From positions 1 through 64,000 of the forward strand of contig CABHOY010000015.1 of NCBI GenBank assembly GCA_902168105.1: a DNA stretch of 64,000 nucleotides, given 5' to 3'. The notes beneath the pieces were generated by a model. The model was not told the origin of the DNA and made no database searches. It was given only the letters and a program-made list of their open reading frames with translations. The translations under genes and the position numbers were made by a program. Positions 24,479-33,960 of the stretch are shown here, piece after piece (position 1 is the first letter of the stretch; every line of letters starts with the position of its first letter). Origin of the DNA: an uncultured Flavihumibacter sp. (GTDB lineage Bacteria > Bacteroidota > Bacteroidia > Chitinophagales > Chitinophagaceae).

Positions 24479-26017
24479 TTAAAACTCTGCACCGTTTGCA
24501 AGGTCAATGTTATAGTAGTACACCCCGTTCAATTCAGGATATACACCTTCCACCTGTACCTTCTTTTGTTTATCAAGTATCTTTCTCAGATCTTCTACTG
24601 AATTGACAGGTAACCCGCCAGCTTTCAGGATGATGAAAGAACGTTTCATGTTAGTCTGTTTCTTAAACGCTCCACTGCTGATATTATCTACGTATACACC
24701 ACCGCGTATTCCGAGTTTAGCCGCATCCGCCTTGTCAAGCGTTACCAGGTCAGCGCCTAATGCATCCAATATATTGCTCTTAACGATATCAGTATTGCCG
24801 TCGATATTTTTGAGTATGACGTTGGTCGTATATTGTTTATCGTCACGTGTATAGCTGATGCTGATCTTATCACCTGGTTTGTAACGTGCTATCTGTTCGG
24901 TCATTTGCGGGATGGAAGGTGTTTCCACGCCGTTGATGCCAGTGATCACATCTCCTTTACGGATACCTGCAGCTGCCGCAGAGCCGCTTTCCAATACGCC
25001 CGATACTGCCACACCGTTAATATCCCTCCTGATGCCTGCTTCCGCCCATCTTTCTTCAGGAATGCTGCTTGGGTCCTGGTAATTGATACCCAGGTAAGCA
25101 CGCTGCACGTTACCATACTTCATCAGGTCATTCACCACTTTCTTCACCAGGTTGACTGGGATTGCGTAAGAATAACCTGCGTATGCACCGGTAGGAGAGG
25201 CAATGGCAGAGTTGATACCGATCAGCTCACCCGCAGTGTTGATCAATGCACCACCACTGTTACCCTGGTTTACCGCAGCGTCAGTCTGAATGAATGATTC
25301 GATCGCATTTCTTCTTACCTGTTTATTGATACCAATGGTACGGGCCTTTGCACTTACAATACCCGCAGTAACAGTGGTTTCCAGGTTTAAAGGATAACCG
25401 ACTGCCAATACCCACTGTCCTATTTCTACATCGTCAGAGTTACCATACAACAGGTAAGGTAGATTCTTGGCGTCTATCTTGATCACTGCGAGGTCAGTAT
25501 TCGGGTCAGTCCCGATTACTTTTGCCTTGTATGTTTTGTAGTTGTTGAGTGTTACTGCTATTTCATCTGCATCGTCCACTACGTGGTTGTTGGTGATGAT
25601 ATAACCATCGTCAGAGATCAGCACACCCGAACCTGAAGCCATTTGGCCTGGCACGTAGTATTTGCGGCCGCCACCTTCTCCCTGGAATTCATCGCCGAAA
25701 AAGTCATCGCCGAAAAGGTCCTGTAAAACGCTTCTCCGTCTCTGAAGGTTGTTAGTTACCTGCCGGGGATTGATCTTCGTTTTGATATGTACGACTCCAG
25801 GTGTTGCTATTTTAGCCGCCTGGCTAAAATCGGTAGGAGGCGTTGCATTCTTCACGTCTGCGCCAGGCATATAACTGGCGTAATTTACCGGGATATCATC
25901 TGATCCATTTTGATAGGGGCCTGCCTGCCGGGGTTGGAACCTGTTGTACGCATAGATGCTGGCAACAGCAGTTGCCGCGCTGATTAGTACAGTTGCCGCA
26001 ATTTGCCGGAATTTCAT
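24479..26017 (-). CDS. degP: Do/DegP-type periplasmic serine protease with two PDZ domains
   Basis: 512 residues. One N-terminal hydrophobic segment (VLISAATAVASIYAYN) acts as signal or anchor. The protease domain has the triad TNNHV (His), NTDLAVIKID (Asp) and QGNSGGALI (Ser). A Q-linker-like loop with DLFGDDFFGDEFQGEGGG precedes it. Two PDZ domains follow (about 315-400 and 420-505). It degrades or chaperones misfolded envelope proteins. The assignment is firm; DegP versus DegQ or DegS is not decided by sequence alone, although two PDZ domains exclude DegS. Transcribed alone with its own terminator. Confidence 0.93.
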   Translation of the reverse strand: MKFRQIAATVLISAATAVASIYAYNRFQPRQAGPYQNGSDDIPVNYASYMPGADVKNATPPTDFSQAAKIATPGVVHIKTKINPRQVTNNLQRRRSVLQDLFGDDFFGDEFQGEGGGRKYYVPGQMASGSGVLISDDGYIITNNHVVDDADEIAVTLNNYKTYKAKVIGTDPNTDLAVIKIDAKNLPYLLYGNSDDVEIGQWVLAVGYPLNLETTVTAGIVSAKARTIGINKQVRRNAIESFIQTDAAVNQGNSGGALINTAGELIGINSAIASPTGAYAGYSYAIPVNLVKKVVNDLMKYGNVQRAYLGINYQDPSSIPEERWAEAGIRRDINGVAVSGVLESGSAAAAGIRKGDVITGINGVETPSIPQMTEQIARYKPGDKISISYTRDDKQYTTNVILKNIDGNTDIVKSNILDALGADLVTLDKADAAKLGIRGGVYVDNISSGAFKKQTNMKRSFIILKAGGLPVNSVEDLRKILDKQKKVQVEGVYPELNGVYYYNIDLANGAEF

Positions 26018-26244
26018 ATGTTTCGTTGTTTAAAGTTTAAATGTATAAGGAATGAATATCAATTTACATGCCTTGTGATACAAATTTAAGGGGGCATGGT
26101 AGTGAAACATTAACCACTCCTGTTACTTTAACACATTTTTATATGAATAGTTAATATGATCTTAACGCCACGACTGACATATTGTTGTTTTTCATGACAA
26201 GATTGTAACTATTGTTAGGCCGCAACAGACATTCTTACAGCCAT

Positions 26245-27237
26245 TTACAGGCTTGTAAGGAATTGCATCGTATCCACTCCGTCGGCATAATCAGACAGAC
26301 TGGGTTGCTGAGCCATCCCAAAGGGAGTAAACCCGTGCCCAACAATGCATTGCAGGTCATTATTGATCTCCAGTTCGGCTCTCAGTGCCCCTGCATCTTT
26401 GTAGTGGCTGTAATGCAGTACGCTAATGGGAGAAAAAATGGCATCTGATTCCTGTAAAATAATATTGTCGTTCGCCATATACATACCATTGTTCAACAGT
26501 ATAAGGGCCAGGTTGTAGTCGTAGTTATTCTTGTACTTATGATGGTCTGCCAGGTGAGCATATTTCCGGAGCCCCTTTAGCAGCGGCTCGAAATTATATT
26601 CTTCCGGAACAAAGATCTTGGTCACGTTCCTGCAACCCAGTCCGAAATAGAGCATCACATCATCTGCGAGGGCTTCCAGTTCGGCGGATGTTTCGGTTCC
26701 GTCCAGAACAGCTACGGAAGTCCGGTTCCTGCGAATGATATGCGGATACTTGGCAAAATAATATTCGAAATAACGGGCGGAATTGTTACTGCCAGTGGCA
26801 ATATAGGCGCCACAGTTCTTCAGCATGTCCTGCACCAGGGTCTGCTGCGCATATTCCGGGTACCATTCGTTGACTTTGTCAATCACATGCTGCATCAAAA
26901 TGGTATCCTTGGAAGATAGCTTCAGACATACCTGCTGTCCGCTTACAAAACCGCAGAGCCAGTCATGAAAGCCTACCAGCGGAATGTTGCCTGCTGCAAC
27001 AATACCCACCTGTCGCGGAGGAGGGACAGGAGCAGGATAACCAGCCAACCAGCCGTTTAAGCGGGATTCGTCCAGGTAATAACGGCAAATATTTTGCAGG
27101 GATAGATCTATAAACTCGTGGGTGAACCATCCGTTAGCCTGAAAGGCTCTATCCTTCACTATTTGCAGGGCCGGATCATTGCCTGAGAGGTATTCTCCTA
27201 AACGTACCAGGGCTGCTACTTTTTCTGTACTGCTCAT
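26245..27237 (-). CDS. Acyl-CoA reductase (LuxC-like)
   Basis: 330 residues of the aldehyde dehydrogenase superfamily, LuxC/acyl-CoA reductase branch. Seen: RQVGIVAAGNIPLVGFHDWL (nucleotide-binding turn), VCLKLSSKDT, IATGSNNSARYFEYYF and GLGCRNVTKIFVP with the catalytic Cys. It would reduce an acyl-CoA to an aldehyde with NADPH. The gene is divergent from a dicluster ferredoxin 92 bases away, a pairing I recall as frequent in Bacteroidota. Whether the ferredoxin takes part in the reaction is unknown. Confidence 0.85.
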   Translation of the reverse strand: MSSTEKVAALVRLGEYLSGNDPALQIVKDRAFQANGWFTHEFIDLSLQNICRYYLDESRLNGWLAGYPAPVPPPRQVGIVAAGNIPLVGFHDWLCGFVSGQQVCLKLSSKDTILMQHVIDKVNEWYPEYAQQTLVQDMLKNCGAYIATGSNNSARYFEYYFAKYPHIIRRNRTSVAVLDGTETSAELEALADDVMLYFGLGCRNVTKIFVPEEYNFEPLLKGLRKYAHLADHHKYKNNYDYNLALILLNNGMYMANDNIILQESDAIFSPISVLHYSHYKDAGALRAELEINNDLQCIVGHGFTPFGMAQQPSLSDYADGVDTMQFLTSL

Positions 27238-27277
27238 GAATATGTATAAATAATTAACTTTTTAAACCTAGATATTC

Positions 27278-27285
27278 TATTTTTG
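27278..27285 (+). promoter_or_regulatory. -7 promoter element of the ferredoxin gene
   Basis: TATTTTTG fits TAnnTTTG and lies 45 bases before the start codon. A convincing TTG at -33 is not seen, so it is only a candidate. Confidence 0.4.
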
Positions 27286-27329
27286 TCTGCAAAATTAATG
27301 GCTTACTACTTAAACAAAAAGTTTATACT

Positions 27330-27677
27330 ATGGCAATAAAGATAACAGACGAATGTATTAATTGTGGTGCATGTGAACCTGAGTGCCCAAATAACGCTAT
27401 TTATGAAGGTGGCGTTGAGTGGGCTATGGCAGATGGAACTACCATTAAAGGTCCATACGTACTGATGGATGGAACCACCATGGATGCGGACCAGCGTAAC
27501 ACGCCAATTAGTGTAGACAGTTATTATATTGTTCCTAACAAATGTACAGAGTGTCAGGGCTTCCATGAAGAGCCTCAGTGTGCGGCAGTTTGTCCGGTTG
27601 ATTGCTGCGTTCCTGATGAAATGTACCAGGAAACAGTTGATGAACTGCTTGCTAAGAAAGAGAAATTACATATCTAA
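27330..27677 (+). CDS. 4Fe-4S dicluster ferredoxin
   Basis: 115 residues with two cluster motifs: [12 protein letters not shown] (residues 9-20) and, after a 45-residue insert, [22 protein letters not shown]. This is the 2[4Fe-4S] ferredoxin pattern of the Bacteroidota and proteobacterial FdxA-like group, in which the second motif is spaced. It is a soluble electron carrier. It is divergent from acyl-CoA reductase and followed by a clear terminator. Confidence 0.92.
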   Translation: MAIKITDECINCGACEPECPNNAIYEGGVEWAMADGTTIKGPYVLMDGTTMDADQRNTPISVDSYYIVPNKCTECQGFHEEPQCAAVCPVDCCVPDEMYQETVDELLAKKEKLHI

Positions 27678-27754
27678 TATTATTATAGAAGGAAGCTTAA
27701 GGAACTAACCGGTAACTGGTCATCGATCTCTGTCGGAACGCATACCGGAGCATA

Positions 27755-27786
27755 AAGGGAAGAAAGGACGTAAACTTTCTTCCCTT
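27755..27786 (+). terminator. Terminator of the ferredoxin gene
   Basis: A 12-bp perfect stem AAGGGAAGAAAG (27755-27766) / CTTTCTTCCCTT (27775-27786), followed by TTCTTTT. Confidence 0.85.
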
Positions 27787-27857
27787 TTCTTTTGCACCAA
27801 AAAAGTGTACATCCACTATTTTTCTATTAACTTTATCCGCTTATTATTAAATTATAT

Positions 27858-28847
27858 ATGAAAAAGAACATCGCCCTGGTAGCCGGTGGATACTCCGGAG
27901 AATATGTAATTTCAGTACAGAGTGCCGCCGTAATAGAGAAGAACATTGACAGCAGCAAGTATAACGTTTATAAGATCTCTGTTACCCGTGATGGATGGAA
28001 TTACACAGGCGCCGACGGTCAGCAGGTTGAGGTAGATAAAAACGATTTCACACTGACAATCAATGGTAATAAGATAAAATTTGACGCAGTATTTATCGGT
28101 ATACACGGTACTCCGGGAGAAGATGGCCGTTTGCAGGGATATTTTGAAATGCTGGACATCCCTTTCACCAGCTGTGGCATGGTTACCTCCGCACTCACCT
28201 TCAACAAGAGCTACTGTAATAAGGTAGTATCTTCCCTGGGTGTTGTAAACGTCTCAAAATCAGTGCATATCTTCCGTGATCAGGCTTTTGACACCAAGGA
28301 TATCCTTCGTACACTGAAACTGCCCGTGTTTGTTAAACCAGCAGAAGGAGGCAGCAGTATCGGCATGTCCAAAGTGAATACTGCAGAAGAACTGGTACCG
28401 GCTATCGAAAAGGCGTTTAAGGAAGACGCCCAGGTACTGATAGAAGAATTTATCAAAGGCAGGGAAATTACCTGTGGTATTTATAAATCCAAAGGGGAAT
28501 TCACCGTATTACCAGTAACCGAGATCCTCAGTAGCAAGGAATTCTTTGACTATGAGGCTAAATATACGCCGGGCATCACCCGCGAGGTGACGCCGGCGGA
28601 AGCTCCCGACGAAGTGACCAACCTGATAAAGGATACAGCGAAGAAACTGTATGATAAGCTGAATTGCCGTGGAATTGTGAGGATAGATTTCATCTGGGAG
28701 GAAGCTACCGGCCGCCTGTACTTCCTGGAAGTGAATACAATGCCGGGACAATCAGAAAACAGCCTCGTACCTCAACAGGTAAGAGCCGCCGGGAAAACCC
28801 TGCAGGAGTTTTACGGCACATTAATTGAAGAATGCCTGGAGAAATAA
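27858..28847 (+). CDS. ddl: D-alanine--D-alanine ligase
   Basis: 329 residues, normal length. The N-terminal ALVAGGYSGEYVISVQSA carries the D-Ala binding Glu/Ser segment, followed by GIHGTPGEDGRLQGYFE, then the ATP-grasp part (LPVFVKPAEGGSSIGMSKV, EEFIKGREITCGI) and the metal site CRGIVRIDFI...FLEVNTMPGQSENS. It joins two D-alanines for peptidoglycan precursors. The PASTA-domain protein starts 37 bases later on the same strand, so the pair is likely an operon linked to the cell wall. Confidence 0.95.
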   Translation: MKKNIALVAGGYSGEYVISVQSAAVIEKNIDSSKYNVYKISVTRDGWNYTGADGQQVEVDKNDFTLTINGNKIKFDAVFIGIHGTPGEDGRLQGYFEMLDIPFTSCGMVTSALTFNKSYCNKVVSSLGVVNVSKSVHIFRDQAFDTKDILRTLKLPVFVKPAEGGSSIGMSKVNTAEELVPAIEKAFKEDAQVLIEEFIKGREITCGIYKSKGEFTVLPVTEILSSKEFFDYEAKYTPGITREVTPAEAPDEVTNLIKDTAKKLYDKLNCRGIVRIDFIWEEATGRLYFLEVNTMPGQSENSLVPQQVRAAGKTLQEFYGTLIEECLEK

Positions 28848-28884
28848 ACAGATCCGAGTTCATCTTAACGTTAAAATATAATTT

Positions 28885-29712
28885 GTGTTCAATTCAATAA
28901 CGAAACGCTCCTTCGGCTTTAACCTGCTGGTTGTTGTGGGAATTTTTGCCGTCCTGGGACTGCTTTTCTTTCTACTGCTGGGTGTAATTACAAAACATGG
29001 GGACACATTGACCGTTCCCGACGTTTATAAGAAAAATATACAGGAAGCTACCATGATCCTGGAAAAAGAAGGATTCGGCGTGGATGTAAGGGACTCGATC
29101 TATGTAGACAGCCTGCCAGGTTTGGCCGTATGGGAACAAACTCCGGCCAGAGGCTCTGTGGTAAAGGTCGGACGCACAATTTACCTGACTATCAATAAAG
29201 TAATACCTCCTATGGTGCAAATGCCTGACCTGACAGGACTGACCTTCCGCAGTGCGGAAATGACCCTGCATAGTCTCAGGCTGAACGTAGGAGATACTAT
29301 CTATAAGCCGGACTTTGCGACCAATACCGTATTGCAGCAGTTGCTGAATGGTAAAACCGTAAAACCGGGAAGAGATATTCCGGAGGGTAGCAATATCACC
29401 CTGGTATTGAGCAGCGGTACGGGTAATACCGAGAATCCGGCGCCAGACCTGGTAGGCCTCACTTTCCTGGAAGCAAAGGAAACACTGAGTGCCAGCAACC
29501 TGGGATTGGGTACTGTGATCATCGATCCGTCAGTAGCTGATACCGCCAATGCTTTTGTAACCAAACAGACGCCTCCGCGCCGTAATGCACTGAATGAGCT
29601 GAACATGGTTAGAGCAGGAGAGACTATCGACATCTGGCTGTCAGCAACCCGCCCCACAAAAGACAGTGGTGTGGCGCCGGCTGCGCCAGCAACGCCTGAA
29701 CAACCGGAATAA
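28885..29712 (+). CDS. Membrane-anchored PASTA-domain protein
   Basis: 275 residues from a GTG start. One transmembrane segment (about 12-34, NLLVVVGIFAVLGLLFFLLL) is followed by three PASTA repeats (about 40-108, 110-180, 182-252), each with a VPDVxxxxxxEA- or PDLxGLTFxxA-type start and an ExTPxxG-like end. The C-terminus is a Pro/Ala tail. There is no kinase domain, so it is not a PknB relative. PASTA domains bind peptidoglycan fragments or lipid II-like ligands (family knowledge). Position after ddl supports a cell-wall role. Confidence 0.9.
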   Translation: MFNSITKRSFGFNLLVVVGIFAVLGLLFFLLLGVITKHGDTLTVPDVYKKNIQEATMILEKEGFGVDVRDSIYVDSLPGLAVWEQTPARGSVVKVGRTIYLTINKVIPPMVQMPDLTGLTFRSAEMTLHSLRLNVGDTIYKPDFATNTVLQQLLNGKTVKPGRDIPEGSNITLVLSSGTGNTENPAPDLVGLTFLEAKETLSASNLGLGTVIIDPSVADTANAFVTKQTPPRRNALNELNMVRAGETIDIWLSATRPTKDSGVAPAAPATPEQPE

Positions 29713-29778
29713 TTATCACCAAAACCTGGCAATACAGTAATTTGCCGTTGATATCACAAACATTAAAAATTTACAGCC

Positions 29779-30087
29779 ATGGAAAATATAAGCGCAACAG
29801 AACTGAAAAAGCGCATTGATAACGGTGAAGACCTGAACATTGTAGATGTCAGGGAACCGCATGAGCATGAGGAATTTAATATCGGAGGTATCCTGGTGCC
29901 ATTGGGAGACATCCGTGCGATGCAGGTGGATGAGCTGGAAGATCTGAAAAACGAAGAAGTGATCGTATACTGCCGCAGCGGTGGCCGTAGCGGACAAGCT
30001 GCCATGATCCTGGAAACAATGGGCTTTACAAACGTAAAGAACCTGACCGGTGGTATGCTGGCCTGGCAAGAACAGATTGGCAAATAA
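29779..30087 (+). CDS. Single-domain rhodanese-like protein
   Basis: 102 residues. The rhodanese fold is seen in LNIVDVREPHEHEEFNIGG and the active-site loop VIVYCRSGGRSGQAA with the persulfide-carrying Cys, ending with LTGGMLAWQ. It is a cytosolic sulfurtransferase of the PspE/GlpE size class. Substrate unknown. It follows the PASTA gene by 66 bases and is closed by the terminator at 30108-30164. Confidence 0.92.
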   Translation: MENISATELKKRIDNGEDLNIVDVREPHEHEEFNIGGILVPLGDIRAMQVDELEDLKNEEVIVYCRSGGRSGQAAMILETMGFTNVKNLTGGMLAWQEQIGK

Positions 30088-30107
30088 TTAGTTAACATTC
30101 ATTTTAT

Positions 30108-30164
30108 AAAATGCCTTCCGGCACGTATGATACATCATCTGTCATACAGCCAGGAAGGCATTTT
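30108..30164 (+). terminator. Terminator of the ddl-PASTA-rhodanese group
   Basis: Outer stem AAAATGCCTTCC (30108-30119) / GGAAGGCATTTT (30153-30164), 12 bp perfect, with a smaller inner GTATGA/TCATAC stem, then TTATTTC. Confidence 0.8.
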
Positions 30165-30261
30165 TATTTCCTGTTATCCCGGTCAGAAAAAAAAGCGTAG
30201 CCAATGACTGTTTTTTTATATCTTAAAAAGTTACTGGTTCCCTAAACGTAAACCCACAGTT

Positions 30262-31893
30262 ATGAAACATTTTGTTACCGTGTTAATCTGTTGTTTGTTA
30301 AGCTTTGTGCTTGTCCGTGCACAGACGCCTGTTGAGGCGGATGTAGTGATCTATGGCGGTACTTCCGCTGCCGTTACCGCCGCTGTACAAATAAAGAAAA
30401 TGCATCGCTCAGTGGTGATCGTTTCGCCTGATAAACATCTGGGAGGCTTGTCTTCCGGTGGACTCGGCTTTACTGACACAGGGAATAAGTCGGTTATCGG
30501 CGGACTAGCCCGCGAATTCTATCATCGCATATACCTGCACTACGCACAACCATCCGCCTGGAACTGGCAGGCACAAGCTGAATACGGTAATAAAGGGCAG
30601 GGTACGCCCGCTATGGATGGCACGGAACGTACCATGTGGATCTTCGAACCACATGTGGCAGAACAGGTATTTGAGGACTTCGTGAAAGAAAACAACATCA
30701 AAGTATATCGTGATGAATGGCTGGACCGTGAAAGTGGTGTCGCCAAAAAAGGACAAAAGATCGTTGCGATCAAAACATTAAGTGGTAAAACATTCCGGGG
30801 TAAGATGTTCATAGACGCCACCTATGAGGGCGATCTGATGGCGGCCGCTAAAGTATCTTATCATGTTGGGAGGGAAGCCAACAGTGAATTTAATGAAACC
30901 TGGAATGGTGTACAGACAGACGTGTTCCACCACGGACATCATTTCCCAAAGCCGGTGAGTGCGTATAAGGTCCCGGGGGATGCTTCAAGTGGTTTACTTC
31001 CCTTCATATCATCGCAGCCTCCAGGTGAAAAGGGTAGTGGCGACAAACGTATACAAGCTTATTGCTTCCGTCTTTGTCTGACTGATCTTCCTGCTAACCG
31101 CATTCCTTTGGCGCGTCCGGAAGGATATGATTCCACACAGTACGAATTACTGGTAAGAGTGTTAAATACCGGCTGGAATGAGGTGTTTAATAAATTCGAC
31201 CCTATTCCCAACCATAAGACAGATGTCAATAACCACGGTCCTTTCAGTATGGATTACATTGGTATGAACTATGATTATCCGGAAGCTTCTTATGAAAAAA
31301 GGAAGGAGATCGTTGCTGCGCATGCCGCCTATCAGAAAGGACTATTATACTTTATTGCTACTGATCCACATATACCTGCTGATATCCGCACGCGTATGAG
31401 TAAATGGGGTTTATCACGCGATGAGTTTAAAGACAACGGCAACTGGCCGCATCAGCTGTACATCCGCGAAGCCCGTCGCATGGCTGGTATGGAAACAATG
31501 ACCGAGCATGAGGTATTGGGTAAAAAACAGGTGCTGAATCCTGTAGGCATGGGGTCCTACACACTGGATTCTCATAATGCACAGAGATACGTGCAGAAAG
31601 ATGGCACTGTACAGAATGAAGGCGATATAGGCATCGAACTGCCGGACCCTTACCGTATCAGTTACGGGGCTATTGTGCCGAAGAAAGCAGAATGTGAAAA
31701 CCTGTTGGTGCCGGTATGCGCGTCCTGTACACATATTGCCTATGGCAGCATCAGGATGGAGCCGGTATTTATGATATTGGGCCAGAGTGCTGCTACCGCT
31801 GCTATTCAGGCGATAGATGCAAAGAAGGCTGTACAGGATATCAGCTATGAAAAGCTCAAAGCACAGCTGCTGAAAGACAAACAACGTCTGTAG
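30262..31893 (+). CDS. Secreted FAD-dependent oxidoreductase
   Basis: 543 residues with a Sec signal (about 1-21, ending VRAQ). The FAD-binding Rossmann start ADVVIYGGTSAAVTAAVQIK, LGGLSSGGLGFTD and the FIDATYEGDLMAAA segment match the FAD-dependent oxidoreductase family often annotated near glycan-utilisation genes in Bacteroidota. The C-terminal part contains IREARRMAG and SIRMEPVFMILGQSAATAA. Substrate is not known. It is monocistronic, 175 bases after the preceding terminator. Confidence 0.85.
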   Translation: MKHFVTVLICCLLSFVLVRAQTPVEADVVIYGGTSAAVTAAVQIKKMHRSVVIVSPDKHLGGLSSGGLGFTDTGNKSVIGGLAREFYHRIYLHYAQPSAWNWQAQAEYGNKGQGTPAMDGTERTMWIFEPHVAEQVFEDFVKENNIKVYRDEWLDRESGVAKKGQKIVAIKTLSGKTFRGKMFIDATYEGDLMAAAKVSYHVGREANSEFNETWNGVQTDVFHHGHHFPKPVSAYKVPGDASSGLLPFISSQPPGEKGSGDKRIQAYCFRLCLTDLPANRIPLARPEGYDSTQYELLVRVLNTGWNEVFNKFDPIPNHKTDVNNHGPFSMDYIGMNYDYPEASYEKRKEIVAAHAAYQKGLLYFIATDPHIPADIRTRMSKWGLSRDEFKDNGNWPHQLYIREARRMAGMETMTEHEVLGKKQVLNPVGMGSYTLDSHNAQRYVQKDGTVQNEGDIGIELPDPYRISYGAIVPKKAECENLLVPVCASCTHIAYGSIRMEPVFMILGQSAATAAIQAIDAKKAVQDISYEKLKAQLLKDKQRL

Positions 31894-31914
31894 TAGTAAA
31901 AGGAAATTATAACA

Positions 31915-33114
31915 TCAGGAAGGTTGCTCAAAGAAAGCGCAGCTGCCACCGGTCCAGTTCTGTGGCTTGCCTTGTGACACACCGATCATCTTACTCTTAC
32001 TGATCCTGGCAAGATTGTGCACAAGCAAAGGCGCAGGACTGCTGTCAGGCCATACGTACATCATACGTATCTCACAATATGCAGGACCTTCCGGTGTTTC
32101 TACTGCGGGTGCATACTGCACTTTATGTTGCAGTATCCAGTTCTCAGGGTCGGAGATCTTATCGATGTCGGCTTGTGTAACGTCGATCAGTACGCCCTTT
32201 CCGGCGAAGGAGAATAGTGGCTTCAGTACATAGTTTTCCAGGTCGGCCGGTATTACCGGTAGTTCATGGAGGAACCAGCTTTTAGGTGCGTACTCGCTAT
32301 GTATGAAAGGCAGCATGTATTTACTGATACGATAGAACCAGTTAGGATGTGTGATCCATTCCACATCAAGTTCCTGGAAGAGATGTACATGTTTACCCAA
32401 CGATTCCTGTTGCCGGTGCAGGTCATCGAATATAATACGGTTGTAAATGCGTTTGATCTGGATACGCTGACCGTTCAGTTCATAATATAGTTTCTTTCCT
32501 TCCTGGACCAGGTCTGTAATACAGACGGGTTTAATACCGAGTTTCTCTTCCGTATAGTAAAAGTCTATTCTCGTTTTTTGCTCATCCGGTTTTACCTCCA
32601 GCAACACTACTTCACTTGCGTCATATGGTCCGACGATCACCTCTTTCAGGAGTTCAAAGTAACTGTCTGCATCCAAGCCGTTAAAGAAGTTACAGAGTGT
32701 ATCAGGAATATTAAAGTGTGTTCTGAACTGGCGCGCCATTAGTTCCTGGAAAGCATATAAGGAAGGGAATCCCTGCAGCTCAATCAGTCTCGGTGTCAGA
32801 TCTCCCTTTTCATCGCGACATACGGCAAAGTCAATAACCATGAAATGGGGATGGTCATTTTCATGCGGCACCTTTAGTTCGTGCGGGATGGCGTCACTCG
32901 TCAGGTGTTTGAAATCCGGGCGAAGGATAACTGCCACAATTTCATAGCAGGCCTGCTGGATCCGTGCCGTCAGTTGGGCCGGAATGAACACCGGTGTTTC
33001 AGCCACCTTGAAGGCAGGCGCTTCTCCGGCTTCTTCCGCAATACCTGAAAGAAACTCCTGGTATTGGTGGTCTGTGAACTGATGGTTATATATTGCGCGT
33101 ATAGAAGGGATCAT
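31915..33114 (-). CDS. ATP-grasp-like protein of the amidoligase cluster
   Basis: 399 residues. The C-terminal third resembles an ATP-grasp fold: YVLKPLFSFAGKGVLIDV (phosphate-loop region with a Lys), ENWILQHKVQYAP, and YCEIRMMYVWPD followed by VHNLARISKSKMIGV. The N-terminal part carries VIDFAVCRDEKGDLTPRLIE. I do not recognise a named family. Its ATG overlaps the stop of the amidotransferase gene (ATGA), so it is the last gene of a tightly coupled operon. It probably forms an amide or peptide bond, which is inference from the fold and neighbours. Confidence 0.65.
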   Translation of the reverse strand: MIPSIRAIYNHQFTDHQYQEFLSGIAEEAGEAPAFKVAETPVFIPAQLTARIQQACYEIVAVILRPDFKHLTSDAIPHELKVPHENDHPHFMVIDFAVCRDEKGDLTPRLIELQGFPSLYAFQELMARQFRTHFNIPDTLCNFFNGLDADSYFELLKEVIVGPYDASEVVLLEVKPDEQKTRIDFYYTEEKLGIKPVCITDLVQEGKKLYYELNGQRIQIKRIYNRIIFDDLHRQQESLGKHVHLFQELDVEWITHPNWFYRISKYMLPFIHSEYAPKSWFLHELPVIPADLENYVLKPLFSFAGKGVLIDVTQADIDKISDPENWILQHKVQYAPAVETPEGPAYCEIRMMYVWPDSSPAPLLVHNLARISKSKMIGVSQGKPQNWTGGSCAFFEQPS

Positions 33115-33944
33115 TGTAGTAAAGGGCTTTTAAAAATGGCATTGTCGAGGAAAGCCGGTATAAATGCGTCATGTGTCAGCATGATCTTGTCCGGATCGGA
33201 AAGATGTTCCAGCATGCTGTGATATTTCTCCGCTCCATAGTTGGTGATGACCTGGTTCTTTTTTTCCTGTTGCAGCAGGTACATACGCATCCCTGTGGCA
33301 TCTGCTTCCGGGTGGAACTGTGTACCGAGGCAGTAGTCGCTGAAGCGGATGGCCATAGTGGCACGTTCCAGCGGGACATGCGGGCGTTCTTTTTCAATAG
33401 CCAGCACCTGTGCGCCAATGGCTTCCATTTTCTGATGGTCCAGCTCTATGACCTGCCAGTTACGGCTGTCTACAATATAGTAGGGCTCAGGTAATTCGCC
33501 GAATACCTGTTCCTGTTCGCCCGCAGTTGTTTTATGCACGGGAAACACGCCAAACGCAGGAGACCTGCGGCGGCATACATTGCCCAATCCCAGGTAACGG
33601 CACATTAGCTGAAAACTATGGCAGATCAGTAATACCTGCTTTTTGTCGATGGCTGTTTCATTCCACTCGCTGATGTCTTCCATGAGATGGAAGTAATGTT
33701 GCTCCCATTCACTGCCTTCGCTGTCCAGCGGGCTACCGGGCCCACCGGTGGAAATGTAGATGTCGTAGGATAGATCCGGCACCTGTTGTTGCACCCTGAC
33801 TTCATATTCATGAAATTCAAGTTGAAGTGCATGTACTTTGGCATAGCTGGTCAATATCTCCCTAATGCAGCGCATGCCTTCGTTAGGGACCTGTTCATAC
33901 ATATCCAGAACGGCTACTTTCCAGTGCTGCTTAGTTGGTCTCAT
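33111..33944 (-). CDS. Class I glutamine amidotransferase-like protein
   Basis: 277 residues. The GATase triad is visible: Cys in VLLICHSFQLMCRYLG and the His/Glu pair in LGTQFHPEAD. The oxyanion-type glycine turn is STGGPGSP. A C-terminal extension of about 65 residues (IFKSPLLQ end) follows the standard fold. It would hydrolyse glutamine or a gamma-glutamyl compound. It is 16 bases downstream of the carboxylate-amine ligase and overlaps the next gene by four bases, so it may feed ammonia to, or remove glutamyl groups from, the product of that ligase. Confidence 0.85.
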   Translation of the reverse strand: MRPTKQHWKVAVLDMYEQVPNEGMRCIREILTSYAKVHALQLEFHEYEVRVQQQVPDLSYDIYISTGGPGSPLDSEGSEWEQHYFHLMEDISEWNETAIDKKQVLLICHSFQLMCRYLGLGNVCRRRSPAFGVFPVHKTTAGEQEQVFGELPEPYYIVDSRNWQVIELDHQKMEAIGAQVLAIEKERPHVPLERATMAIRFSDYCLGTQFHPEADATGMRMYLLQQEKKNQVITNYGAEKYHSMLEHLSDPDKIMLTHDAFIPAFLDNAIFKSPLLQ

Positions 33945-33960
33945 ACTGCAAAGTTACAAT

